Below, in pieces: positions 52,449 through 62,400 of a DNA stretch of 64,000 nucleotides; the stretch's first letter is position 1; the number at the start of each line of letters is the position of its first letter. Location of the stretch: contig NZ_CANNBM010000003.1 in NCBI RefSeq assembly GCF_947502895.1, forward strand, positions 363,982 to 427,981, read 5' to 3'. A program made the position numbers and the translations under genes. The notes beneath the pieces were generated by a model. That model saw only the letters and a program-made list of their open reading frames with translations, searched no databases and was not told the DNA's origin. Source of the stretch: an uncultured Sulfitobacter sp. Lineage in GTDB: Bacteria; Pseudomonadota; Alphaproteobacteria; Rhodobacterales; Rhodobacteraceae.

Positions 52449-54521
52449 ATGAGCTCACTCGATGACAAGACAAACGAACACTTTGCCGGCTACGTCGTAC
52501 GCAAAGATCTGGTAAAGGCCGTAAAAGGCAACGCAATCGTCCCGACCTATGTCCTTGAATACCTGCTGGGGCAATACTGTGCGACTGACGATGAAGCATC
52601 CATCCAGAGCGGTATCGAGACGGTCAAAGACATCCTGCGCAAGCATTACGTGCACCGCAATGAGGCAGGGCTGATCCAGTCTACGATTAAGGAAAAAGGC
52701 CGCTATAAAGTCATCGACCAAATCAGCGTTTCGTTGAACGAAAAGACCGACAGCTATGAGGCGGTTTTTGACAATCTTGGAATTAAGAAGGTCGCTGTAG
52801 ACAGTGGCACGGTCAAGGCCCACCCCAAACTCCTGGTGACAAGTGTCTGGTGCATCGCTGATGTCCAATACGAGTTTTCCGAGGATACGCGTACGTCCCC
52901 TTGGATGTTGGAAACGATTAAGCCGATCCAGATCGCTAAGGTAGACTACGAAGGTTACAAGACCGCCCGCGCTCAGTTCAGCAAAGACGAATGGATCGAC
53001 CTGCTGATGCAATCCATTGGCTTTGATCCAGCAGCTTTCGGGCAGCGCAGTAAGCTGCTGCAGCTGATGCGTCTAATTCCCTTCGTTGAGCGTAACTACA
53101 ACATGATTGAACTGGGCCCTAAGGGAACCGGGAAATCTCACATCTTTTCTGAGTTTTCACCTCACGGCCAATTGATTTCAGGCGGCGAAGTCTCGATCCC
53201 GAAGCTCTTCGTCAACAACTCAAATGGTCGTATCGGCTTGGTAGGCTACTGGGACGTAGTAGCATTTGACGAATTTGCGGGGCGTGAGAAAACCGCCAAC
53301 AAAGCGCTCGTCGACATCATGAAGAACTACATGGCAAACAAGACTTTCTCGCGCGGGGTGAGCCCCATGGGTGCCGAGGCCAGCTTTGCCTTCGTTGGGA
53401 ACACCGACCACAATGTGCCCTTCATGCTGAAGAATAGCGATCTGTTCGAAGCTCTCCCTCCGCAATTCCACGACTCCGCATTCATTGACCGTCTGCACGC
53501 CTACCTTCCTGGCTGGGAGATCGATGTGATCCGGGGAGAGATGTTCACCAGTGGATATGGGTTCATTGTTGATTATCTGGCTGAAGTTCTACGCCAATTG
53601 CGTCAGGAAGACTTTTCGAACCGTCCGGATCAGTATTTCCAGATCAGCGCGAAAATTTCGACCCGAGACCGCGATGCCGTCTACAAAACGATGTCAGGCC
53701 TCCTCAAGATCATCTTCCCTGCAGGCGGTGAGAGTGCTGAAGATGTTGAGGAACTGCTGCAACTCGCCTTGGAGAGCCGCAAGCGTGTGAAAGATCAGCT
53801 GTTCCGGATTGACGCAACATATCCAGAAGTCGATTTCTACTACACTGGCTCAGACGGCGAGAAACACAGCATCCAGACTGTAGAAGAACAGGAGTATCCC
53901 CAGTTTTATCACCGGAAACCTGGACAAGACACACAACCACCCTCCGACAATGTCGACGAGCTTAATGAGAACTTGATTGAAACCGACGCAAATGTAGCAA
54001 GTCCTACATTTATAGCGAAGCCATCCAAGCCGACACTCGAAGAAGGGCACCACACTTTTGCTGAGAACCGGAAAGGCGTAAGGTTCGATACACTCTTCGG
54101 CCCCTACACCGACGGCGCTTCGCGGATTATGGTGACTGATCCCTACATCCGCTATTATTATCAGATCAAGAACATGATGGAATTTGTTGAAATGATCATT
54201 CGGCGCAAAGCGCCCGAAGATCAGGTCTCAGTTCATCTTGTCACTGGTGCAAATGACGGTGAGGTCCAGAAGCAACGCGAACTTCTCGAGAGCATCTCCG
54301 AAGCTTGCACTGGATCAGGAGTTGATTTCACTTGGGCCTTCGACACTTCGGGAACAGCTCATGCTCGAGATATCGTAACTGACACTGGCTGGAAAATTGT
54401 ATTGGATAGAGGCTTGGATATTTTCCAACCCCCATTGAGTCGAGCTGGCTTTAACCTTGGCGATCGCCTTCAAGAACATCGTATGGTTAAGGGGTTCTAT
54501 TTGACATATGTACGTGGATAA
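52449..54521 (+). CDS. brxL: BREX protein BrxL with MITD1-type C-terminal domain
   Basis: A 690-residue protein. Residues 1-about 460 are BrxL: an N-terminal DNA-binding part, Walker A ELGPKGTGKSHIFSEF (about 221-236), Walker B-like VVAFDEFAGRE and SFAFVGNTD. A linker of about 80 residues follows. Residues about 545-690 do not resemble a Lon protease but match the C-terminal domain of MITD1: FDTLFGPYTDGASRIMVTD, PYIRYYYQIKNMMEFVEMI, VHLVTG, HARDI and GWKIVLDRGLDIFQPPLSR. That domain has a phospholipase-D-like fold and binds membranes in eukaryotes. Ribosome site AAGGAG precedes the ATG. Confidence 0.88.
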   Translation: MSSLDDKTNEHFAGYVVRKDLVKAVKGNAIVPTYVLEYLLGQYCATDDEASIQSGIETVKDILRKHYVHRNEAGLIQSTIKEKGRYKVIDQISVSLNEKTDSYEAVFDNLGIKKVAVDSGTVKAHPKLLVTSVWCIADVQYEFSEDTRTSPWMLETIKPIQIAKVDYEGYKTARAQFSKDEWIDLLMQSIGFDPAAFGQRSKLLQLMRLIPFVERNYNMIELGPKGTGKSHIFSEFSPHGQLISGGEVSIPKLFVNNSNGRIGLVGYWDVVAFDEFAGREKTANKALVDIMKNYMANKTFSRGVSPMGAEASFAFVGNTDHNVPFMLKNSDLFEALPPQFHDSAFIDRLHAYLPGWEIDVIRGEMFTSGYGFIVDYLAEVLRQLRQEDFSNRPDQYFQISAKISTRDRDAVYKTMSGLLKIIFPAGGESAEDVEELLQLALESRKRVKDQLFRIDATYPEVDFYYTGSDGEKHSIQTVEEQEYPQFYHRKPGQDTQPPSDNVDELNENLIETDANVASPTFIAKPSKPTLEEGHHTFAENRKGVRFDTLFGPYTDGASRIMVTDPYIRYYYQIKNMMEFVEMIIRRKAPEDQVSVHLVTGANDGEVQKQRELLESISEACTGSGVDFTWAFDTSGTAHARDIVTDTGWKIVLDRGLDIFQPPLSRAGFNLGDRLQEHRMVKGFYLTYVRG

Positions 54522-54654
54522 CGAGCAAATATTCTAAAAGAACCATTCATATCTACCGGCTCAACTATGAAGCCGTAGCAATTTTGCGATCTCACCTTTT
54601 AGAAGCTGTACGCTGGAAACATCTATGCAAGGACGCTCATCTCGGCATGTGACA

Positions 54655-56100
54655 TCAGGTCTCCGTGCCCCTGTGCTTTCGCCTGCCAGACGGTCGAGAG
54701 CGCTTCGACTTTTTCTGCATAATTTTTGGTCCTATACCAAGGCGAATTTTCTCCGCATCTGCGGCAGCACTCAGCTTTCGAGACGCCACAATACCATTGC
54801 TGTTTGCGCTATAGGTGTCAGTGGTAGAACTGCGGCGATGGTTCAGGACCTCAGACGCAAGTCCGCGTTCAGCTGGGGATTCTGAAACAATAAAAGCGGC
54901 TATCACATTTCGGATCATGTGAGCCGAAACACGGCTACCAAACAACGCTTCCGTCATATCACCGATGCACTCACTTAAGTGACCCGGTGTGCAGGGCGCG
55001 CCTTTCCACCCTATAAATAGACGTGTTTCATCCTCAGGTGCGACGAGCGACCTATGATGACGAATGTAGGTTAAGATCACTGCCCTGAGACGCTCAGGGA
55101 TCGCACGCTCGTCTCGATTTCGGTCCTTCGTCTCCAAAGGAGATAAATGCAGCCGTGTCATCTCCGGATCAAAGTGATGTTCTATATCAAGCGCGGCAAG
55201 CGATGAGATCCGGATCGGTGAATTTATCAACATCAGGATCGATAGCATCGTTCTGGCGAGCGTATGTGCTTGAAGTTTACCACGGTATCCTGAAGAAAAC
55301 TCATGAGCTTCAAGAGCGGCCTCCATACCTTGCAGAGCCGCAATGTGCAGTTCCTCAATATTTACGTGACGCCCATTCGCACGGGTCGGATGATATTTAG
55401 CTAAACTTTTCATCTTCGCCAAGAATTTGGAGAGCCATCCCCAGTCACGTTCCGGGTAGACGTCTCTTCCAAGCGTCAGAAGGCGCCCAGCTTCAATCAC
55501 CATCGTATATATAGAGAAATCACCGATAGCGAAACGTTTGCGTCGATGAGCTACCCATGAACGGAAGGGAACCCGATCGAGATCAACCGGCAGGTCGTTG
55601 GCACGACAAAAATCAAAATATTGCCCCGCCAACTCCATTGTAGACTTTATGGATGAGAATGCTCGTGCATCAATTATAGCACCGTCCGCGAGCCCTTCCG
55701 GACAGACGTATAACATCGGGACAGCTCGGTCATGCCAATCTGTAGGAAAACGCTGAAGATGCCGCTGAACCAAATCGGACAGCTTCTCCTTTTCACTGGA
55801 TTGAATTTGCTTATCCGGCGAAACGAAGGTGCAAGGCACTTCAAACACCTCGAAGAGCGCTTGCTTCATTTTAGAGCGATGTGCCGGGATCAGACCTTCT
55901 GAACGCCGTGTGATAAGTGAGGGCGTCACCAAGTTCGGTGGCACTCCATCCTGTTCTGCGTCAAGTATCCATCGACCCATCATTTGCCTCAAACACGCGA
56001 GATGGGTTGCCTCTTTGTCACTGAAGACGTTGAGGAAGCGCTCTTGGATATCGGCCGGCCACTGAGCAATAGGAAGCGATTTTCTGATCTGCTTTGCCAT
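54655..56100 (-). CDS. Tyrosine recombinase, second of a tandem pair
   Basis: A 481-residue protein. The catalytic residues are recognisable in INSPIRISSLAALDI (first Arg), SAHMIRNVIAAF (HxxR box) and LNHRRSSTTDTYS (His/Arg and the nucleophile Tyr). The C-terminus is very basic (KKSKRSRPSGRRKHR). It is three bases downstream of another recombinase gene, so the pair is co-translated. Tandem recombinases with a small helix-turn-helix gene make up a mobile module inserted to the right of BREX. Confidence 0.85.
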   Translation of the reverse strand: MAKQIRKSLPIAQWPADIQERFLNVFSDKEATHLACLRQMMGRWILDAEQDGVPPNLVTPSLITRRSEGLIPAHRSKMKQALFEVFEVPCTFVSPDKQIQSSEKEKLSDLVQRHLQRFPTDWHDRAVPMLYVCPEGLADGAIIDARAFSSIKSTMELAGQYFDFCRANDLPVDLDRVPFRSWVAHRRKRFAIGDFSIYTMVIEAGRLLTLGRDVYPERDWGWLSKFLAKMKSLAKYHPTRANGRHVNIEELHIAALQGMEAALEAHEFSSGYRGKLQAHTLARTMLSILMLINSPIRISSLAALDIEHHFDPEMTRLHLSPLETKDRNRDERAIPERLRAVILTYIRHHRSLVAPEDETRLFIGWKGAPCTPGHLSECIGDMTEALFGSRVSAHMIRNVIAAFIVSESPAERGLASEVLNHRRSSTTDTYSANSNGIVASRKLSAAADAEKIRLGIGPKIMQKKSKRSRPSGRRKHRGTET

Positions 56101-56103
56101 GCT

Positions 56104-58374
56104 CTATGCCCCCAACTGTTTCTCGAACTCAACCCTGAAATCAATCTTCCCGAGTGCTCGCAAAGTAGCCTTATCAAGAAGTTGCAGGTATCTTTTCTGC
56201 GCTATCAACTTGCTGACTTCAGCATAGTACGCACGAGTTGTCTCGATACGTCTATGTTCAAGAATCTCCTGAACGAGCCCCATAGCGCTGGGGTCAATAT
56301 CCAGAATGACCTTGGCTGCGATATGGCGGGCCACATGCATATCGACCTTCAATGCACATTTTCTCATCATATGCTTCGAATACATGGCACTGAAAGCATT
56401 CGGCGAGTGGTAGCCATACCCGTCCGAGTATTCTGCATCAAAGCCGTGCTCTGGGCGTTTATTTGTAGCACCAGGGAAAAGGTGTTCATTACCGTCCGAC
56501 ACCCCTTCGCGCGCGATTGCAAACGGCCTGAATGTCTTTACGAACTCTCTGATCATGCGCACTGTATCAGCGTCGATGCGCACCTCAATTGCCCGAAGAT
56601 TCTTCAACTCAACCGCTGGCAGGAGCAGGCGACCCTCCCCGTTCCCAACTGGGAGATGAATGTGAGGATTGGGTCCGGAGATTCGAAGCCGCGCAAGGTT
56701 ATTGCGCCTTAGAGGGGAAACACGCTGCAGTATTTGCAGGATTAAAGCGGAACGCGCCAAGGCAGCGTCGTGTTCATTAAAACCGTTTTTACGGGATTTG
56801 CCCTTCAACGCGGCTGCCCAGAGCAGTTCCGGTGCCTTGAACCAACGCGCCAAAACACTGTCGTGGTTAAACGCTCTTAACATGTCAGCGTGTTTTGGAC
56901 CGATCCTGGTTTCTTCGTAAATCAACTTTGTCGTGCCATCTGGCATTCTCTTTTTGCCGACGACAGCAGGGTCGATCTTGTTAATGAAGGCCCGAATCTT
57001 TTCAAGCTGACTATCCTCGACACCCAGAATTCGTCCAGCATTAACAAATGTTCTTAGTAGACCTGTTTCGTAAATCCCTTTCTTATTGGATTCCCAGTCT
57101 TCCCCCGCCTTATCGAGATTTTTTTTGCGACAGGTCCAAACCGCCGTGACAAAAGAGCGAGCATTCTGCACAGTAAACAGTGTTTCGAGGGTTTCCGGCG
57201 CTCCTTTTCCTCCCTCATCATGTGCAGCGGCATGCCATATGCGTTTTAGAGACCTGCGCCACAGCTCGGCAGTCGCCGGGTCTATTGTCAGATCGACGTT
57301 TTCTGCTTCGCCGTTAGTTTCTGCATCAGGGACTCCGAGGTCGTCATCGATTAGATCTTCCCAGACGCCGCCGCTTCGGTCAGCGATCGAAGCTCGTCCG
57401 AGCAACGCATCGAGTGGCTCGCGAATGGATAGAGGGACGGCACCCCATGGTACGTCGGGCAACCGTTCGGTCTGGCGGCTCCGAATGAAAGGCGTCGCAT
57501 TGAGCGCGCCCTCATTGATTGCACCGTTCCATATTTTAATTGCCATCCCGAGCTTCCTTCCGAAAGGCTTTGCGTGCGTTTGACGCTCCTGATACAAGAA
57601 GCCTTCGAGGTCACCCTTGGTCAATTCGTCAGGGGTCATTCCCTCAAAATCAGACCTGGTTGCCAGACGGCGAAAAATCGCGGCGATAGAAGGTGAGTGC
57701 TTGGGGGCACGAGAGACAAGCATTTCAAGCGTTGTACTCCAAACTTCCGGAAGCCGTGTCGTGTCGCTGTGCATACGACCGAGGCAAACGGGATCGACAA
57801 GACGAAGGGCCGAACGAATGAGGGTCTTCTTGTTCTTCAGGGTTTGATCAGTGCCGACGGCGAGATCTTCCGGGGTCAGAGCAATTAATTTTGGACCGAC
57901 AACCGCCTCAGTCGCAATGATTGCTTCAACTGGCTGGTTCAGATGTTTGGCGAACGCCCGCATGGCCATTTCAGCTCGTGTGGCGCGTTCAGGTGGAAAA
58001 TTCAGGTGCGCAGCATCGATGGCATGTTCCAATGTCACCACTTTACCCCGCAGCTTAATAGCAAGTCTTTGAATGGGATATTCATCCCAAACTTTCAGGG
58101 CCCTCCGAGAATCAGAGAATACTTGGGATGCTTTATGTCCCAGATTATTACGTAACTTTGGATCGGGATATGCAACGATATGCCGAACATCTTCAACACT
58201 CAGGTCTCCATCATTTCCGGCTGTCTGGCGGAGTTTCCTCAGAGATTTGATAGTCGAACTGCGCGTTTGATAAGGCATCTCTTTTAAGCGAAGGGCAATC
58301 TCAAGATCTGAAATCATTGGAGGCGAATTTTTCTGGTCTAGCATCAGTTTATCTTTTCTTAATTCGGCCACCAC
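56104..58374 (-). CDS. Large tyrosine recombinase, first of a tandem pair
   Basis: A 756-residue protein, long for the family. The catalytic domain is at the C-terminus: ILQRVSPLRRNNLARLRI (first Arg), MHVARHIAAKVILD (HxxRH) and LEHRRIETTRAYYAEV (Tyr nucleophile). The 450-residue N-terminal part is mostly helical with an SAM-like core-binding region; I recognise no other domain. It precedes the 481-residue recombinase by three bases. Confidence 0.85.
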   Translation of the reverse strand: MVAELRKDKLMLDQKNSPPMISDLEIALRLKEMPYQTRSSTIKSLRKLRQTAGNDGDLSVEDVRHIVAYPDPKLRNNLGHKASQVFSDSRRALKVWDEYPIQRLAIKLRGKVVTLEHAIDAAHLNFPPERATRAEMAMRAFAKHLNQPVEAIIATEAVVGPKLIALTPEDLAVGTDQTLKNKKTLIRSALRLVDPVCLGRMHSDTTRLPEVWSTTLEMLVSRAPKHSPSIAAIFRRLATRSDFEGMTPDELTKGDLEGFLYQERQTHAKPFGRKLGMAIKIWNGAINEGALNATPFIRSRQTERLPDVPWGAVPLSIREPLDALLGRASIADRSGGVWEDLIDDDLGVPDAETNGEAENVDLTIDPATAELWRRSLKRIWHAAAHDEGGKGAPETLETLFTVQNARSFVTAVWTCRKKNLDKAGEDWESNKKGIYETGLLRTFVNAGRILGVEDSQLEKIRAFINKIDPAVVGKKRMPDGTTKLIYEETRIGPKHADMLRAFNHDSVLARWFKAPELLWAAALKGKSRKNGFNEHDAALARSALILQILQRVSPLRRNNLARLRISGPNPHIHLPVGNGEGRLLLPAVELKNLRAIEVRIDADTVRMIREFVKTFRPFAIAREGVSDGNEHLFPGATNKRPEHGFDAEYSDGYGYHSPNAFSAMYSKHMMRKCALKVDMHVARHIAAKVILDIDPSAMGLVQEILEHRRIETTRAYYAEVSKLIAQKRYLQLLDKATLRALGKIDFRVEFEKQLGA

Positions 58375-58557
58375 TTTTTGCGGATGACGCCAATTGGCTT
58401 GGCTTCATCGTGATGGGCTTTATCTGTTAGAGTGACGGGTGGCGCCTTTAGGTGTCTCGTGGTGTCTTAAGGCGACATGGGACGACAGTGGGCGACTTCG
58501 GGTCAAAAGGGGTTGCGCGAAATCCGATGGATTTGGGCTAACCCCTCACGACCCGAT
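58375..58557. other. Spacer between helix-turn-helix gene and recombinase pair
   Basis: A 183-base stretch with no gene. It is rich in short related words (GGTGGCG, GGTGTC, GGCGAC, GGGCGAC) and ends with a hairpin-like GGGGTT/AACCCC pair at 58509-58546, so it may hold recombinase binding sites. This is suggestion only. Confidence 0.3.
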
Positions 58558-58818
58558 CTACGTAAGCTGTTGAACTTTATAGATTTCAGCTGAAGGTCCG
58601 GATTCATCCAGCCCACGGCGCTCCCAGAGCAGCATCATGTCATCTGCAATTCCAAGATAACGCCACAGTGAGATGGCGGAGATTACCCACCGCCCATTCG
58701 GGCGCACTGCATTGAGCTTTCCGCTGGTGAGGAGACGCTGTATCTGGCGGCGGCTCCTACCGAGATACTCAGCAGCCTCCTGGCTCGTAAAAATTTCATC
58801 GGGTGCAGTAAGGTGCAT
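58558..58818 (-). CDS. Helix-turn-helix (excisionase-family) protein of the recombinase module
   Basis: An 86-residue protein with a HTH_17-type DNA-binding domain (FTSQEAAEYLGRSRRQIQRLL followed by NGRWVISAISLWRYL). ATG 58818 is preceded by AGGAG at seven bases; longer frames upstream have no support. It lies upstream of, and on the same strand as, the recombinase pair and probably steers recombination or controls its expression. Confidence 0.82.
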   Translation of the reverse strand: MHLTAPDEIFTSQEAAEYLGRSRRQIQRLLTSGKLNAVRPNGRWVISAISLWRYLGIADDMMLLWERRGLDESGPSAEIYKVQQLT

Positions 58819-58962
58819 GCGAAAACTCCTGTTTCTTGTTTCAAAACAAATGTGCGCGCAATGAACGAAAGGACGAAGTGCACCAGGAAGATGAATTGTG
58901 GAAAACTTGGCTTCAAATCTGGAAAACTTCCTCCCAGTACCCTTGCCAAATTTATTTAACAA

Positions 58963-59444
58963 TTAAATCAAAAGCTTAACCATAACCTGTCTAATTGGAA
59001 CTTAAAGTCGTCCACAGAGAAATTCTCAAAATAATAGTCCGAAAGCGATTTGATACCTTCTACTTACTATTCTATTTCGAATATTTAAGTTTTTTAGACC
59101 CGATACCTTGAGGTCATCTAACGGCCGCTTCCAGCCGAACACGACCACCGTATCGACGTGCTTGGTTGCGCGAAGCGGACCTTCGTGCTGATGGAGTCGG
59201 ACAACCGAAGTGTGGACATTACTGCCGTTTGTCCGCTCCGAGGCAATGGCGGCTTTGGGGCCGATTGCGGAATGGCGGCATTTGTCGCGCCACATAACAA
59301 AGCGGACTATCGTTTCAGCCGCTGGAGTTTCAGAGACGCCTTTTCAGTGCTTTTTGCGCGAGGGTCCCGACTCTAATGACCGGGACAATGCTCGATCGCA
59401 AACCGTCGGCCCGGTAGCTTCAACGATTTGCGAACGCAACCATA
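58963..59444. other. Intergenic region with no recognised gene
   Basis: The left part (58963-59100) is AT-rich and could hold the promoter of the helix-turn-helix and recombinase genes. The right part (59110-59440) is GC-rich. It has an open frame (59158-59376) with no ribosome site and a low-complexity product, and I see no RNA gene. It probably marks a junction between separately acquired segments. Confidence 0.4.
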
Positions 59445-62400
59445 TCAGGCGTCCTTGCGAATAAAGGGATCACCGTAGAGCGACATGGCAAGAGCGCGCT
59501 TAGGGTCCCAGCTGGTTATGTCGGAGACGCAGCGGTTGGCCGCGTGACAAGCGTCCAGCACCATCATACCTTCCTGCCAAGCATTTAGGAAACCCTTCAG
59601 CCAAGGACGTGCGACAAAGAACGGAATCGGCCAAGCCGGTCCAATCACGGCGGCGCTGCCGCGCGCGAGGATTTGCTTCGCGAGACCAATCGCCATTCCG
59701 GTTTCCGGGTGCGGATCGATGCGGCCACCCGAGCACACGAACAGGATGGTCAGACGTGCCTTGCGGGTGACCTCGGCGATCTGTGCGATCTCGGTAACGC
59801 CGTGTCCGTCGTCGCTCATCGACCGAAAATAGCGGTTCACCTCGGTTAGACCGCCGTGAGCACCGATAATCGCGACATCGGCGTCGGCAAATCCTGGGGA
59901 TGGCTGTTTGCCTCGCTCGAGGTCCACACCATGTTCGGCCAGGATTGGCGCCACCTCATCTGCCATCATGGCAAGGGGACCGGGTCCCTCGCCTGCAGAG
60001 GGAACCGGAATCCACATGCGCGCCGAGCCGTTCCCCTTCCGGTCGAGCTGCCGTGAAGCTGTCAACCATTCGAGCGAGGGCGTCACGCCGATTGCATGAC
60101 TGAATCCGACAGACGCTCCATCAATAGTCAGAAGATTAGCGGGTAATCTCTGTAGTCTCCCATCTGCAACAATGATCGACCGCTTGGGCAACTTGGTCAC
60201 ACCCAAGGCCGCGACGCTTTCACGCATCTCGGCTTCGCTTACTGAATCCAGGGCATAGTCCTTGGGGAATCGCTCGCTCCAGCGATCGAGCGCTCCGACC
60301 GAAAAGGTGCCTTCTGGCTCGATCGTGATGTCCGAAATATCGCCGTTCTCGAATTCGACGGTGGCGAGTTGGTTGTCGAACAGAGCCATGCCGACGATCG
60401 CAGCATCTGATCGACTCAGCGCGATCGCCGCCTCATAGGGAGCATCTGCTCGCGTCAGCAGGCGCTCGACCTCGAAGAGCCTGCCGTCTGCGGCCCGAAG
60501 CTCGATGGCACGGTCCGCCGACGCTTCCACCACATAGGTCAGCGCATTGGGGTCGACATCGGCCAGAGCGTTTCCGACCAGCGTGCGCGTCATAACGCGC
60601 AAGTGCCTCAAGTCGTAGCCCGCATCGACAGCGTAGCGGGCGTTATCAAGGCCGCGTGCCACGTCGACAATGTCAGCGAGTGTCGGGAATCGACCCGACG
60701 CTTTAATCATGGGCCGCTGCTCAGGTGGCAGCGCGATAACAATCTTCTGTAGAAGCGCTTCAGCAGACGCGACCTGCTCGGGAATCCGCGTATTGCCGAA
60801 ATGCACCAACGTGTTCAGGATCATCGCAATCGGCAGCATTTCGTCGCTTCGATCCATTACTTCTGCCGCGTTGGCGGCCGCAGCGTCGAACAATTCGATC
60901 AGGTCCGCATCAGACCCGCCATCGCGAGAAAAGACAGTGGTCTTGGCTTGTAGCGCCATGGTTTCGAGGCGAAATCCATCACGTTCCTTGATGCCGAGCT
61001 GGTCAAGGGCTTCCTGCGACCGGTACAGCAGCGGTATGGCAAGGTTTGCCATGCCAGCGTCGCGCAGGAGACGGAACAGCAGATTTGTCTCGAACCAGAT
61101 TTCATCCCAAGTTGCCATTCCACGCGTTTCCAGCGCAGCCGCCATCGCAACCATCGCTTCAATTCTCATTCCGACGCGCGCATAGATGTCCGCAAAGCTG
61201 AACAAGGCTATTCGGTGCCGCTCCGGACGGTAGCCGCTGTTCGTGACGATGAACTCGGCGATGTCGCGGGCTGCCTGTCCCTTACCCGCAACAGCGAGCT
61301 TGCTTCCTACGGTTCGAGCGATATTCAGATCCTCGTCGGGTTGCTTGGCGAGCGGGGCAATAGCATTGGCGGCCGCCAGATACATGTTTAGCAGTTCAAG
61401 ATCACCTGCCTCTGCGATGCGGTTCCCGGCATAATCCGCTTGCATGAGTATCGAGCCAATGAGCGCGTCCGCGGATACGTCGAGCAGCTCAGCCGGCAGG
61501 ATTTCCTGTCCCACCAACCACATGCCCTGCCCCTGTTCGGCGAGCCATTTCCAGATACGTTCCAGTGGCGCTCGGGTCTGTTCGGCCGGAATGACAGGCG
61601 GACGATCGGCAATCTTGGGACGGGGATCGATTGGCGGCATCGCGACGGAACGCTTCATGAGGGCTGTGACCAACATTGCGGTGCCGCGCGTGCCGGTTTC
61701 TGTAGGTCCGAGCAGCTTGGCCAGCTGCGTTCGAACGCGTCCGTCACTTGGACTGGCCGCGAGAAACGCGATCGATCGGTCCATGATCTGCTCGATAATC
61801 GGATCGGTACTCAACAGTGTTTCTGCTTGAAGCGCAGTGCTGGCAAGCCGTATCAGAAGGAGCAGTTCCTGGCTGGAAACGTCGGCGCTGCGTCCAAGCA
61901 GGAACCCGAAGCTGTCATCTAACCGACCAGCGAGCTCAAGCTGCAGCGCAATCTTGACGCCGGCATCGCTAACCAGGTCAGGAAGTTCATCGGCGATCGT
62001 TGCATGCACGGTATAAGGGTTCCAGCCATCAACCCGCGTGCCGTCGGCGAGTAGGCGATAGAAGCGAGCTTCTTCATCGTAATCGCCGTCGGACATCGAT
62101 GCCAAGATCGTAACGGCGCGATCGAAATCACCTTCGCGCGCTGCAGCGACCACGTCGAGTCGCTGCAACATTGGCGCGTTGGGATGATGCCTACGGAACG
62201 CGTCGAGCACTGCTGACTGCAAGCGTTGGCCGCGCAATCGCAGCGCGGTGTCGAGCGCTTGGGCGAAGTCCTCGCGGTCGCGTATATCTGGGAGCGCCTT
62301 CGTAATAAGCGTTTCCGCGAAATCGTCAATGTCAGCGGTCTCCGAAAGCCGCGCTATCGCCAGGGCCTGTTGGACGGGCAGCTCGACCAGCATATCCGGT

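Noticed and set aside
59158..59376. A 72-codon frame between the recombinase module and the CHAT gene
   Set aside because: No ribosome site and no recognisable domain. Similar frames exist on both strands of the same bases, as expected of GC-rich non-coding DNA.
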